From assembly GCF_048270265.1 (NCBI RefSeq), contig NZ_JBLWTD010000016.1, forward strand, positions 3,720 through 67,719: 64,000 nucleotides of DNA, given 5' to 3'. Positions 1 to 8,210 of this stretch are shown one piece after another. Both the position numbers and the translations under genes were made by a program. Within the stretch, counting starts at the first letter, position 1. Each line of letters begins with the position of its first letter. The stretch is from Maricaulis sp048270265. Lineage in GTDB: Bacteria > Pseudomonadota > Alphaproteobacteria > Caulobacterales > Maricaulaceae. Below the pieces are notes generated by a model that had not been told where the DNA came from, made no database searches, and saw only the letters and a list, made by a program, of their open reading frames with translations.

Positions 1-1107
1 GACCATCTCGAGCGCATTTGCGGCCTCGAATCGGCGCAGGTCGAACGCGACGGGCTGTCGTTGATTTCCCGCGCGGCCGAAGGCTCGGTGCGCGATGCGC
101 TCTCCCTGCTCGACCAGGCGATTGTCCAGGGCGCCGAGGCTGACGGCCCCGTCTCCGCGACCCAGATCCGCGACATGCTCGGCCTGGCTGATCGTGCGCG
201 CGTACTCGACCTGCTTGACCACGCGCTCGCTGCGCGAACCAGTGATGCGCTGAACGAACTGGCGTCGCTTTATGATGCCGGCGGCGATCCCGTCGTTATC
301 ACCCGCGACCTGCTCGATTATGTCCACGCCATCTCCCGCGTGAAGGCGGTCGGATCCGGGGCTGATCTCGGCGAGGCGGCCGACACGGTCCAGCGCCTCG
401 CGGCGATTGCCGAAAGCCAGAGCCTCGCTCAGCTGACCCGTTTGTGGAAACTGCTCCTGACCGGGCTGGAGGATGTCCGCAAGGCACCTGATCCGCTCGC
501 TGCCGCCGAGATGACGCTGCTGCGCCTGGTCGCCGCCTCGATGCTGCCCCCGCCGGAAGATGCTGCCCGCCTGCTGGCCAGCCAGCCTCCGGCTGCGGCA
601 GACAGGGAGGCGCCGGGAAAGCCTGAGCCGGCAGCGATGCCGGCCGGTCCCGACGCTGCCATGACGGCCGAAGCCGTCGAAGTGCCGGCCACGCAACAGG
701 GGCCTGCCAGTTTCGAAGAGCTGATTGCCATGTTGCAGGAGCGGCGCGACATCATCCTGCAGCTTGATGTCGAGCGCTGTGTCCGTCCGGTCTCCTTCAA
801 GCCGGGCGCGATGACCTACCAGCCAACCGAGGACGCGCCGTCCGATCTGGCGCAACGCCTGTCCAAGCGTCTGCAGGAATGGACCGAGACGCGCTGGATG
901 ATTCTCGCCGACGCCAATGCCAAGGGCGGCGAGACCTGGTCGGAGCGGCGTCAGCGCGGCAAGCAGGAAAGAATGGCGGCGGTGCGCAGCGATCCGGCGG
1001 TGGAAGAGGCGATGCGTCTCTTCCCCGGTGCCGAGATTGTCCGCGTCATTGAAGCGGCCAAACCCGACGATACAGACGAAACCAGCCAAGCGGAGAATCG
1101 CGCATGA
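1..1107 (+). CDS. dnaX: DNA polymerase III subunit gamma/tau, 3' part
   Basis: Clamp-loader ATPase subunit that loads the beta clamp and ties the replisome together. The window opens inside the gene, so the Walker A and B motifs lie off the left edge. The visible part starts in the AAA+ lid, with the conserved stretch AAEGSVRDALSLLDQA, followed by the gamma/tau oligomerisation domain. An Ala/Pro-rich linker comes at about residues 180-225. The C-terminal tau-like domain carries ELIAMLQERRD and SFKPGAMTYQP. The reading frame is open from base 1. The last codons overlap the ybaB start as ATGA. The order dnaX-ybaB-recR is the standard bacterial recombination/replication operon, which supports the call strongly. 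Confidence 0.97.
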   Translation, partial: DHLERICGLESAQVERDGLSLISRAAEGSVRDALSLLDQAIVQGAEADGPVSATQIRDMLGLADRARVLDLLDHALAARTSDALNELASLYDAGGDPVVITRDLLDYVHAISRVKAVGSGADLGEAADTVQRLAAIAESQSLAQLTRLWKLLLTGLEDVRKAPDPLAAAEMTLLRLVAASMLPPPEDAARLLASQPPAAADREAPGKPEPAAMPAGPDAAMTAEAVEVPATQQGPASFEELIAMLQERRDIILQLDVERCVRPVSFKPGAMTYQPTEDAPSDLAQRLSKRLQEWTETRWMILADANAKGGETWSERRQRGKQERMAAVRSDPAVEEAMRLFPGAEIVRVIEAAKPDDTDETSQAENRA

Positions 1108-1427
1108 CCGATCTGATGGGATTGATGAAGCAGGCGCAGGCCATGCAGCAGAAAATGACCGAGGCGCAGGAAAAGCTCTCCGCCAGCCAGGTCGTTGGCG
1201 AGGCCGGTGCCGGCCTGGTGACCATGACGCTCAGCGGCAAGGGCGAGATGCGCGCCCTGTCGATTGACCCCTCCCTGCTCGATCCGACCGAAGGCGAAGT
1301 CATCGAGGACCTGGTGATGGCCGCCCACAATGATGCCAGGCGCAAGATGGAAGCGCTGCAGCAGGACGTGATGAAAGAGGCCGCTGGCGGTCTGCAATTG
1401 CCACCCGGCATGTCGATGCCGGGCTGA
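1104..1427 (+). CDS. ybaB: YbaB/EbfC nucleoid-associated protein
   Basis: Small DNA-binding protein of 107 residues, the normal family length. It binds the nucleoid as a dimer. The N-terminus MTDLMGLMKQAQAMQQKM is the family's amphipathic helix. The central GLVTMTLSGKGEMRALSIDP matches the conserved sheet, and the C-terminus PPGMSMPG is the usual glycine/methionine tail. Its start overlaps the dnaX stop by four bases (ATGA), so translation is probably coupled. It lies between dnaX and recR, as in most bacteria. Confidence 0.95.
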   Translation: MTDLMGLMKQAQAMQQKMTEAQEKLSASQVVGEAGAGLVTMTLSGKGEMRALSIDPSLLDPTEGEVIEDLVMAAHNDARRKMEALQQDVMKEAAGGLQLPPGMSMPG

Positions 1428-1446
1428 GCGGACAGGACCTGACCCG

Positions 1447-2052
1447 ATGCGCACTGCCTCTGCCGGACCCGAAATCGAACGCCTGATGGCCCTGCTGGCC
1501 AAACTGCCCGGGCTAGGCCCGCGCTCGGCGCGGCGCGCGGCCCTGCATCTGCTCGGCAAGCGCGACAGCCTGATGCGTCCGCTCGCCGAGGCGCTCGGTG
1601 ATGCCGCTGACAAGATCGGGGCCTGCAGTGAATGCGGCAATCTCGACGTGACTGACCCCTGCGCCGTCTGCGCCTCGCCCGGCCGTCAGCCGGCGGCGAT
1701 CTGTGTCGTCGAGACGGTGGGCGATCTGTGGGCACTGGAGCGCGCCGGGGCCTTCAAGGGGCGCTATCACGTGCTCGGCGGTGTCTTGTCGGCGCTCGAT
1801 GGTGTCCGGCCCGAAGACCTCAATATCGCCAAGTTGATCGAGCGCGCGGCACGCGAGGAGATCACCGAGATCGTGCTGGCACTCAATGCCACGGTCGACG
1901 GCCAGACAACCGCGCATTTTCTCGCCGACAAACTTCAGCCGGCGGGCGTGTCCGTGACGTCGCTGGCGCGCGGCGTGCCGGTGGGTGGCGAGCTGGACTA
2001 CCTGGATGACGGCACGCTGGCAGCGGCCTTCCGCAGCCGGGCGGCGGTCTAG
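1447..2052 (+). CDS. recR: Recombination mediator protein RecR
   Basis: RecR of 201 residues, the usual length. With RecF/RecO it helps load RecA on gapped DNA. In order one sees a helix-hairpin-helix (AKLPGLGPRSARRAALHLL, about residues 19-37), a four-cysteine zinc motif (CSECGNLDVTDPCAVC), and a Toprim domain starting at ICVVETVGDLWALE and including VLGGVLSALDGVRPEDL. The C-terminal Walker-B-like GVPVGGELDYLDDGTL is intact. It is the last gene of the dnaX-ybaB-recR unit, 19 bases after ybaB. Confidence 0.97.
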   Translation: MRTASAGPEIERLMALLAKLPGLGPRSARRAALHLLGKRDSLMRPLAEALGDAADKIGACSECGNLDVTDPCAVCASPGRQPAAICVVETVGDLWALERAGAFKGRYHVLGGVLSALDGVRPEDLNIAKLIERAAREEITEIVLALNATVDGQTTAHFLADKLQPAGVSVTSLARGVPVGGELDYLDDGTLAAAFRSRAAV

Positions 2053-2143
2053 GTCCGTCTGTCAAAAAACCAAATGGCCTTCTGAGGCCAAATCATCCTA
2101 GGCTGCAGCAGTGGCCGGCAATGCGCGGCGTGGTTGATCGGGG

Positions 2144-2878
2144 ATGCATACAGACATGGCCACGGAGACGGAGCGGGAAAACCATCATGCCGACCGTCTG
2201 ACACGCAAGACCGCAACGCTGTTCTTCTGCATCGCCCTGTTCATGGTCTCGCTGGTGATGGCGGCCATCACCTCGTCCAAGATCCAGGAATTCCATTTCG
2301 GCAGCATCTCGGTCCTGGTTCCGGCGGGCACCCTGGCCTTCGGCCTGACCTATCTCGCGACGGATGTGATCAGCGAGGTCTGGGGACGCAGCTACGCCTT
2401 CTGCGTCGTGCTGATCGGCCTGTTGATGCGCCTGCTGATGATGGTGCTGATCCTCTATGCGCTTCACGCCGAGGACGTGTTTGGCTTCATCACCGTGATC
2501 AATCAGTGGTCGCCCGAGAGTCAGGAGGCCTTCGAGTCGATTTTGTCGACCAGCAACCGGCTCAATCTCGCCGGCATGGTCGCCTTCGCGATCAGTGCCA
2601 GTTCCGACATCCTGATCTATCACTATCTGCAGCAGCGCGATGCTGGCAAGAACCGGCTCTGGCTGCGCAATAATGTCTCGACCATGGTGTCGCAAATCCT
2701 CAACAGCCTGATCTTCATCACGGCCGGCTTTCTGGGTGCCCTGCCACTGGCAGCGATCGGCAGCCTGATTCTTGGCCAGATCGTGGTCAAGATCATGGTC
2801 GCGGCGTTCGATACGCCCGCGGTCTATCTGATCCGGAATTTCGCCGTGGGCCGGCCGCTGGGCGATTTCCGCGGCTAG
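2144..2878 (+). CDS. Queuosine precursor transporter, YhhQ/VUT family
   Basis: Integral membrane protein of 244 residues with about six hydrophobic segments. It matches the YhhQ (DUF165/VUT) family, which imports queuosine precursors such as preQ0/preQ1. Visible family signatures are the polar-then-hydrophobic SSKIQEFHFGSISVLVPAG, FGLTYLATDVISEVWG and the late SLILGQIVVKIMVA. A second in-frame Met at 2156 is an alternative start that gives a shorter cytoplasmic tail. The stop codon shares CTAG with the stop of the convergent acetyltransferase gene, leaving no room for an intervening terminator. The substrate is inferred from the family. Confidence 0.88.
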   Translation: MHTDMATETERENHHADRLTRKTATLFFCIALFMVSLVMAAITSSKIQEFHFGSISVLVPAGTLAFGLTYLATDVISEVWGRSYAFCVVLIGLLMRLLMMVLILYALHAEDVFGFITVINQWSPESQEAFESILSTSNRLNLAGMVAFAISASSDILIYHYLQQRDAGKNRLWLRNNVSTMVSQILNSLIFITAGFLGALPLAAIGSLILGQIVVKIMVAAFDTPAVYLIRNFAVGRPLGDFRG

Positions 2879-3993
2879 AGCGAGAGCGCCCGCGCCATGC
2901 TGGCCAGGCGCGGTGGCAGGCCGGACTCGAAGGCCGAGGCCTGGGCCCAGCGCCGGCGCAGGCGCACCGGGATTTCGGCGAGCTGTCCGGGCATGATCCG
3001 GGCTGCGGATTCGGCCAGTTCCCAGCTGCGAATGCCCAGTGCTGCCAGACCGGTCGACAGAATCCTGCCCTGGTAGAGCGGCACTTCGTAGCTGCGATAA
3101 TATTTCTTGTACTGGGCGCTGCCCCCGCCAAGGTCGACGCGGGTGATGCCGCGGGTGCCAAGTTGTCTGAACAGGCCCTGCATCAGCAGCAGGCCCGGAG
3201 AGTATTTCGCCAGACCCGGATCATAGGCCGGGAACCAGGAGTGATAGACACCGCCGGCCGCCAGACCGAATTCAACGGCCGCGAGCCGGTCGCCGAACCA
3301 GAGCGCTGCCGTCAGGCCGCCAAATCCGGCGCCCTCATTCTCGCGCAGATCGGCCAGCACGGACTGGACCCAGTTGATCCCGAAGACGTCGAGCTTGCCC
3401 GTGTCGCGGTATTGCGCCTGTTTCCAGTCGCACAGGGCCTCGAACAGACGTCCGTCCGGATCGCCCAGTTCAACGCGAACCGGGCCGTGATCGCGCTCGG
3501 CATTGCGCTGCAGGCGCGCCGTCTTGCGGAAGTGTGAGGGGAATTCGGCCTGTTGAGCGGCGAAATAGGCCTCGGCGCCGTCTGTCAGTTCAACAATGGT
3601 CGAGCCATCGCGGGTGCGCACTGCCGGGTCATCGCCGGGATCGGGTCCGACCCAGTTGTCGAACACCAGTGCCGAGCCGTGGCTGGCCACCAGCACGGCT
3701 TTGGGGTCCAGCACCTGTCCCGGCGCGGCGATAATGCCCTGATAATCGCTCATGGGCGCACCGATCGGCCGGACCACGCCCTCGCGGGCGGCATGATGCG
3801 GGAAGAAACCGATGATTTCACCCTTGTCCTCGAACACGGCGATGCGGACATCGCCGCGTGCGCGCGCAACGCTGCGGGTGAACTCAAAACGCAGATATGG
3901 ACTCACCAGCTGGCCGCCGGGCGCAGCCCAGGCGTTCCATTGTGAGATCATCTTGTCGTCAATGTCCCCGATCGAGACGATTTTCACGTCCAT
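2875..3993 (-). CDS. FemAB/CelD-like GNAT acetyltransferase
   Basis: Protein of 372 residues with a BioF2/CelD-type acetyltransferase fold (Acetyltransf_6 class). The core lies at about residues 160-300 and includes FRKTARLQRNAERDHG, LTAALWFGDRLAAVEFGLAA and the late GITRVDLGGGSAQYKKYYR. Such proteins transfer acyl or aminoacyl groups to cell-surface or wall components and are often found with polysaccharide genes, but the substrate here is unknown. The start chosen is the Met of MDVKIVSIGDIDD. An upstream in-frame Met would add 39 residues with no family character. It is convergent with the YhhQ gene and divergent from rmuC. Confidence 0.78.
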   Translation of the reverse strand: MDVKIVSIGDIDDKMISQWNAWAAPGGQLVSPYLRFEFTRSVARARGDVRIAVFEDKGEIIGFFPHHAAREGVVRPIGAPMSDYQGIIAAPGQVLDPKAVLVASHGSALVFDNWVGPDPGDDPAVRTRDGSTIVELTDGAEAYFAAQQAEFPSHFRKTARLQRNAERDHGPVRVELGDPDGRLFEALCDWKQAQYRDTGKLDVFGINWVQSVLADLRENEGAGFGGLTAALWFGDRLAAVEFGLAAGGVYHSWFPAYDPGLAKYSPGLLLMQGLFRQLGTRGITRVDLGGGSAQYKKYYRSYEVPLYQGRILSTGLAALGIRSWELAESAARIMPGQLAEIPVRLRRRWAQASAFESGLPPRLASMARALSL

Positions 3994-4120
3994 GTAGCTA
4001 CCCCGGTTGTGCCCCAACAGGGGAGACGCAAGTTGCGGGCCGAAATGAATACCCCTATGGGCAGGCGACAGCTTTTGTCCGGGCCGCTGTGCTAGGCTTG
4101 AGTTCGTCAATCAGATTCGG

Positions 4121-5539
4121 ATGATTTCAATGGATACCGCCACGCTTCTCCCGCTCGCCGGCCTCGCAGCCCTCGCCCTGATCGCCATCGTGATCGCGAT
4201 TGTTGAATTTCGCGCCCATACCCAGGCCCGGCGCGAGCTTGAGACTGCGGCCGGAGATCTGGCCGAGGAGCGGAGGATGCGGGCCAATGCCGAGCTGGCG
4301 CTGGCGCGCGCCGAGGAGCGGGCAAGCCAGCTTGCCGAGCTTGGTGAGAAACTGGCGGCCCAGACGGCCGCGCGCGAGGCCGCCGAGCAAAGCGTCGCCG
4401 CCATGCAGGCGCAGATGCAGGAGCGCGAGCGCGCTGTCGCCGAGGAACGCGCCTCCCTGTCGAAAATGGGTGAGGAAATCCGCGTCAAATTCACCGCCCT
4501 GGCCGGGGAAGTGCTCGACCAGAGCCAGAAGAAATTCCTCGAGCGCGCCGGCGAGACCTTCAAGGTCAGCCAGGAAAAGACCGAGGGCGGCGTCAAATCC
4601 GTGGTCGAACCGGTCCAGAAAGGACTGGAGGAGTTCCGCGCCCAGCTGGCGATCATCGAGAAGGAGCGCCACGCGCACAAGGGCGAACTCGACAATCAGA
4701 TCAAGCAATTGTCCGAAGGCCTCTCGGTGCAGCACAAGGAGACCTCCAAACTGGTCAATGCGCTGCAGCGCTCCTCGACGACACGCGGTCAATGGGGCGA
4801 GCGCACGGTCGAGAATATTCTCGAACTGGCCGGTCTGAGCGCCAATATCGATTACGAGGCCCAGCACCAGACTCGCGACAGCGACGGCAATGCGATGCGC
4901 CCGGATTTCGTGGTGCGCCTGCCCGGTGGTGGGCGTTTCGTGGTCGATTCCAAGGTCGCGCTGACCGGCTATCTCGATGCTGTTGAAGCCGAGGATGAGG
5001 CCGCCCGAAAAAGCGCCCTGCAGCGGCATGCGGCGCAGGTGCGTACGCATGTGAAGCAATTGTCCAAGAAGGAATATGCCAACGCTGTCGATGGTGCGAT
5101 CGACTTCGTGGCGCTCTTCATTCCCGGCGAGAGCTTCTACAACGCTGCCATGGACCAGGACCCGGCCCTGTTTGACGACGCCATTGCCAAGGGCATTATC
5201 ATCGTCACTCCGGCCACACTGCTGGCCCTCGCCAAGGCCGTCTCCTTCGGCTGGCGCCAGCAGGCTCTGGAAGCCAATGCCGAGAAGATCGCGGCGCTGG
5301 GGGCCGAGCTCTATTCGCGTCTGAGTGCCTTTTCCGAACATCTCGGCCGCGTCGGCTCGGGCCTGAAATCGGCGACCTCGAACTACAACAAGGCCGTCGC
5401 CTCGCTGGAGACGCGGGTGCTGGTCTCGGCCCGCCGGATGTCGGAGATGAATGCGGCCACCCAGACCAAGACGATCGAGGCGCCCGACCAGGTCGATGAA
5501 GCCCCGCGTGCGCTGGCGGCGCCGGACGGGGCCGACTGA
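4121..5539 (+). CDS. rmuC: DNA recombination protein RmuC
   Basis: RmuC-family protein of 472 residues that limits DNA inversions between short repeats. It has an N-terminal membrane anchor (LAGLAALALIAIVIAIVEF, residues 12-30), then a long Glu/Ala/Arg-rich coiled coil to about residue 200. The C-terminal restriction-endonuclease-like domain carries QWGERTVENILELAG, FVVDSKVALTGYLDAV and FIPGESFYNAAMDQDPALFD. A second Met at 4130 is an equally possible start. The gene sits alone, 41 bases before def. Confidence 0.93.
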   Translation: MISMDTATLLPLAGLAALALIAIVIAIVEFRAHTQARRELETAAGDLAEERRMRANAELALARAEERASQLAELGEKLAAQTAAREAAEQSVAAMQAQMQERERAVAEERASLSKMGEEIRVKFTALAGEVLDQSQKKFLERAGETFKVSQEKTEGGVKSVVEPVQKGLEEFRAQLAIIEKERHAHKGELDNQIKQLSEGLSVQHKETSKLVNALQRSSTTRGQWGERTVENILELAGLSANIDYEAQHQTRDSDGNAMRPDFVVRLPGGGRFVVDSKVALTGYLDAVEAEDEAARKSALQRHAAQVRTHVKQLSKKEYANAVDGAIDFVALFIPGESFYNAAMDQDPALFDDAIAKGIIIVTPATLLALAKAVSFGWRQQALEANAEKIAALGAELYSRLSAFSEHLGRVGSGLKSATSNYNKAVASLETRVLVSARRMSEMNAATQTKTIEAPDQVDEAPRALAAPDGAD

Positions 5540-5580
5540 AGTGTCCAATTCTTGATTCCGCGCACCGCTCGCCCTATCTA

Positions 5581-6114
5581 GTGCCCATGGCTGTCAGAGA
5601 AATCATCACCGTCCCCGATCCGCGCCTGAAACTGGTGTCCCAACCCGTCGAGCGGGTGGATGACGAGTTGCGCGATCTGATGGATGACATGTTGCAAAGC
5701 ATGTACGCCGCCGACGGGATCGGCCTCGCGGCGATCCAGGTCGGCGTTCCCAAACGCGTCATCGTGATGGATCTGGCCAAGGCCGACGAGCCGCCGCAGC
5801 CGCGCTATTTCGTCAATCCGGTCCTGTCTGACCCGTCCGATACGCTGCAGCCCTATGAAGAGGGCTGTCTGTCGGTGCCGACCGTGTTTGACGAGGTCGA
5901 GCGCCCGGACCGGGTCCGCATCCAGTATCTCGATTATGACGGCAAGCCCTGCGACGAGATCGCCGAGGGCATGTTCGCCGTCTGCATCCAGCACGAGATG
6001 GACCATCTCGAGGGCATTCTCTTCATCGACTATCTCTCGCGCCTCAAACGCCAGCGCGCCGTCCAGCGCGTCAAGAAGCTGGAAAAAGACAAACCCCGCG
6101 ACGACGCGGCCTAG
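5581..6114 (+). CDS. def: Peptide deformylase
   Basis: Removes the N-formyl group from nascent proteins. All three metal/catalytic motifs are intact: GIGLAAIQVG, EGCLSVP and QHEMDHLEG (Cys and two His bind the metal; Glu is catalytic). The protein is 177 residues from the GTG at 5581, or 175 from the ATG two codons later; the ATG gives the more usual N-terminus MAVREIITVPDPRL. Its partner fmt lies only 2.1 kb downstream, but three unrelated genes separate them. The stop shares CTAG with the convergent pirin gene. Confidence 0.97.
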   Translation: MPMAVREIITVPDPRLKLVSQPVERVDDELRDLMDDMLQSMYAADGIGLAAIQVGVPKRVIVMDLAKADEPPQPRYFVNPVLSDPSDTLQPYEEGCLSVPTVFDEVERPDRVRIQYLDYDGKPCDEIAEGMFAVCIQHEMDHLEGILFIDYLSRLKRQRAVQRVKKLEKDKPRDDAA

Positions 6115-6959
6115 AATCGCCCCGCCTGGAAATCGGCCACGGCCTGTTGCAGCTCGGCCTGGGTGTTCATTACGAAGGGGCCGTAGCGTGCCACCGGCTC
6201 ATTGATCGGCTGGCCTGCGGCGAGGATGAAGCTCGCGCCCTGGGCTCCGGCTTTCAATTCTACCGCATCGCCATCGCTCAGGACGCCGAGGTCGGGTGCC
6301 TTGACGGTCTCGGTTCCGGCGGAAACCTCGCCCTTGTAGACCGAGATGAAAACCGTATGCCCGGCCGGCACCCCTTCCTTGAAAGTGGCACCGGGCTCCA
6401 GCGTGATGTCGAGCAGGAGCGGCCTGGTGGCGATCTGTTCGACCGGGCCGGTGACGCCGCTGGCGCTGGAGCCAGCCAGGACGCGAACGCGGCTGTCTTC
6501 ACGCTGTTCGACCGGGATCTGGTCAGCGCTGAACTCCTGGTAGCGCGGCGCCGTCATCTTCTGTTTCGCCGGCAGATTGACCCAGAGCTGGAAGCCCCAC
6601 ATCCGGCCCTCGTCCTGTTCGGGCATTTCGGAGTGAACAATCCCGCGCCCGGCCGTCATCCACTGGATCCCGCCCGGTCCGATCACGCCCTTGTGGCCCT
6701 TGTTGTCGCCATGACGCATGCGGCCATCGAGCATGATGGTGACGGTCTCGAAACCGCGATGCGGATGGCTGGGGAAGCCGGCGATATAGTCATCACGATT
6801 GTCAGAGCGGAACTGGTCGAGCATCAGGAATGGGTCGAGATAGTTCAGCCCCTGATGGCCGAGCATCCGCGTCAGCTTGACCCCGGCACCGTCCGACGTC
6901 GGCATGCCGCGCGAGATCTGGCTGATCCGGCGGGCTCTGGTCTTGGTGGTGGTGGACAT
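6111..6959 (-). CDS. Pirin family protein
   Basis: Bicupin protein of 282 residues. The N-terminal pirin cupin carries metal-ligand motifs HPHRGFETVTIML and the later HSEMPEQDEG, preceded by GPGGIQWMTAGRGIVH. The C-terminal cupin includes LLLDITLEPGATFKEGVPAGHTVFI. Family members are iron-binding redox sensors or quercetinases; the role here is not clear. The start is the Met of MSTTTKTRARR, which has a GGAG sequence just upstream. An in-frame upstream Met would add 85 residues unrelated to the family. It is convergent with def. Confidence 0.92.
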   Translation of the reverse strand: MSTTTKTRARRISQISRGMPTSDGAGVKLTRMLGHQGLNYLDPFLMLDQFRSDNRDDYIAGFPSHPHRGFETVTIMLDGRMRHGDNKGHKGVIGPGGIQWMTAGRGIVHSEMPEQDEGRMWGFQLWVNLPAKQKMTAPRYQEFSADQIPVEQREDSRVRVLAGSSASGVTGPVEQIATRPLLLDITLEPGATFKEGVPAGHTVFISVYKGEVSAGTETVKAPDLGVLSDGDAVELKAGAQGASFILAAGQPINEPVARYGPFVMNTQAELQQAVADFQAGRF

Positions 6960-7125
6960 GATGCGCTCCTGCGGGCTCGGTAGAGCGTCAAAATAGGCCT
7001 TCGCGGTCCCGAAACCAGCCGCGTTGGCGAAAAGCATTGTTTCCGCTGCGGACAGGATCGCTTGTGCTTGACCCGGTCCGGCAGGTGCGGGATCGTTGCG
7101 AAACAATTTCAAGGGGATTGCCATA

Positions 7126-7707
7126 ATGAAACTGATCCACGCCAGCGCCGCGCTTGGCTTGATAAGCCTCGCAGCCTGTTCCGCACCGGAATCAACGCCA
7201 GCCAGCGACGACATGCTGGCGGCGCTGTCGCAATATTGCGGTCAGGCGTTCGAAGGCGCGGTCATCAGTGATGATCCTCGCGATGCCGACTGGGCCGCTG
7301 AGGTGCTGACCATCCATTTCCGCGAATGCAGTGATGACGAAGTCCGCATCCCCCTGCATGTCGGCGAGGATCGTTCGCGCACCTGGATCATCAGCCGCCA
7401 GGGCGATGGCCTGCGCCTGCAGCACGACCATCGTCACGAAGATGGCAGCGATGATGCGGTGACCATGTATGGCGGTTCGACCGTGACGCCGCCGGCCAAT
7501 GGCCGCGCCGAATTCCCGGCCGATCAGTTCTCGAAAGACCTGTTCGAGCGCGAGGGGCTCGCGGTTTCAGTCACCAATGTCTGGACGATCGCGCTGACGG
7601 ACGACACGTTGACCTATGCGCTCGATCGGCCGGAGCGTCATTTCGAGGTCAGCTTTGATATGACCCATCCGGTTGATGTTCCACCGGCCCCCTGGGGCGC
7701 CGAGTAG
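7126..7707 (+). CDS. Hypothetical lipoprotein
   Basis: Protein of 193 residues with a lipoprotein signal, MKLIHASAALGLISLAACSA (lipobox LAAC), so probably lipid-anchored in the envelope. The mature part is acidic, with SQYCGQAFEGAVISDDPRDADW and CSDDEVRIPLHVGEDRSRTW, ending MTHPVDVPPAPWG. I do not recognise a catalytic motif. The start is supported by AAGGGG eight bases upstream; an earlier in-frame Met would bury the signal peptide. Downstream lies a palindromic hairpin rather than a classic terminator. Function unknown. Confidence 0.8.
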   Translation: MKLIHASAALGLISLAACSAPESTPASDDMLAALSQYCGQAFEGAVISDDPRDADWAAEVLTIHFRECSDDEVRIPLHVGEDRSRTWIISRQGDGLRLQHDHRHEDGSDDAVTMYGGSTVTPPANGRAEFPADQFSKDLFEREGLAVSVTNVWTIALTDDTLTYALDRPERHFEVSFDMTHPVDVPPAPWGAE

Positions 7708-7714
7708 GGATTCA

Positions 7715-7741
7715 GGGACATGCGCCTGTGGCGCATGTCCC
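7715..7741. repeat. REP-like 27-base palindrome
   Basis: A perfect 12-base stem (GGGACATGCGCC and its complement) around a 3-base loop TGT. There is no T-run on either side, so it does not look like a Rho-independent terminator. It has the same length, arm ends (GGGAC..GTCCC) and loop size as the two palindromes near 13.0-13.2 kb. That suggests a dispersed REP-like family placed between convergent genes. Confidence 0.7.
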
Positions 7742-7755
7742 GTCAGCTCCGCTTG

Positions 7756-8124
7756 TCAGTCATCATCTGACGGTGCGCAGGCGCCATCCCGCGCAACGCT
7801 GACGCCCGCAGATGCCGCGGTGCAGGCATTGCCATAGGTCTGGCCGTCGCAGCCGCAGACGGGGCGGTATTCGCGCGTGCAGGCCTGTGGCCTCGGTGTG
7901 CAGATACCGGACTGGTCCGCCGCGCCGCACTGGGCCGAGGGCTCATAGCGGCAATAGGCGTTCGCATCGGCGCAGCCCGTCCCCATCATGCCGCCGCACA
8001 TGCCGCCAATTTCGGACGTCGGGCGTGTATTGGTGACGGGACCGTCCGGCGTCGATGCGGCGCAAGCGCTGAGCGCCAGGAGTCCGGAAACGAGGGTGAT
8101 GAGAATGCCGGCCGGTTTTGTCAT
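7756..8124 (-). CDS. Kazal-domain lipoprotein
   Basis: Protein of 122 residues. It has a lipoprotein signal (LVSGLLALSACAAS, lipobox LSAC), then a methionine/glycine/cysteine segment (GGMCGGMMGTGCADANAYC). The C-terminal Kazal-type inhibitor module contains CTREYRPVCGCDGQTYGNAC. Kazal domains inhibit serine proteases by inserting a canonical loop; in bacteria they are mostly envelope lipoproteins of uncertain target. Ten cysteines are visible, consistent with a disulphide-rich mature domain. It is convergent with the preceding lipoprotein gene and divergent from fmt. Confidence 0.85.
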   Translation of the reverse strand: MTKPAGILITLVSGLLALSACAASTPDGPVTNTRPTSEIGGMCGGMMGTGCADANAYCRYEPSAQCGAADQSGICTPRPQACTREYRPVCGCDGQTYGNACTAASAGVSVARDGACAPSDDD

Positions 8125-8210
8125 GGTGTCGCTCCTGCTTGGCGGTCAGCCTATATCAAAGTTAAGACAGCGGGAATAAGTCGATTGATCTTGACGGGAC
8201 AATAGCGCGC

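Noticed and set aside
7715..7741. Rho-independent terminator between the two lipoprotein genes
   Set aside because: The stem is perfect but neither side has a T-run, and its design matches the REP-like palindromes near 13 kb.
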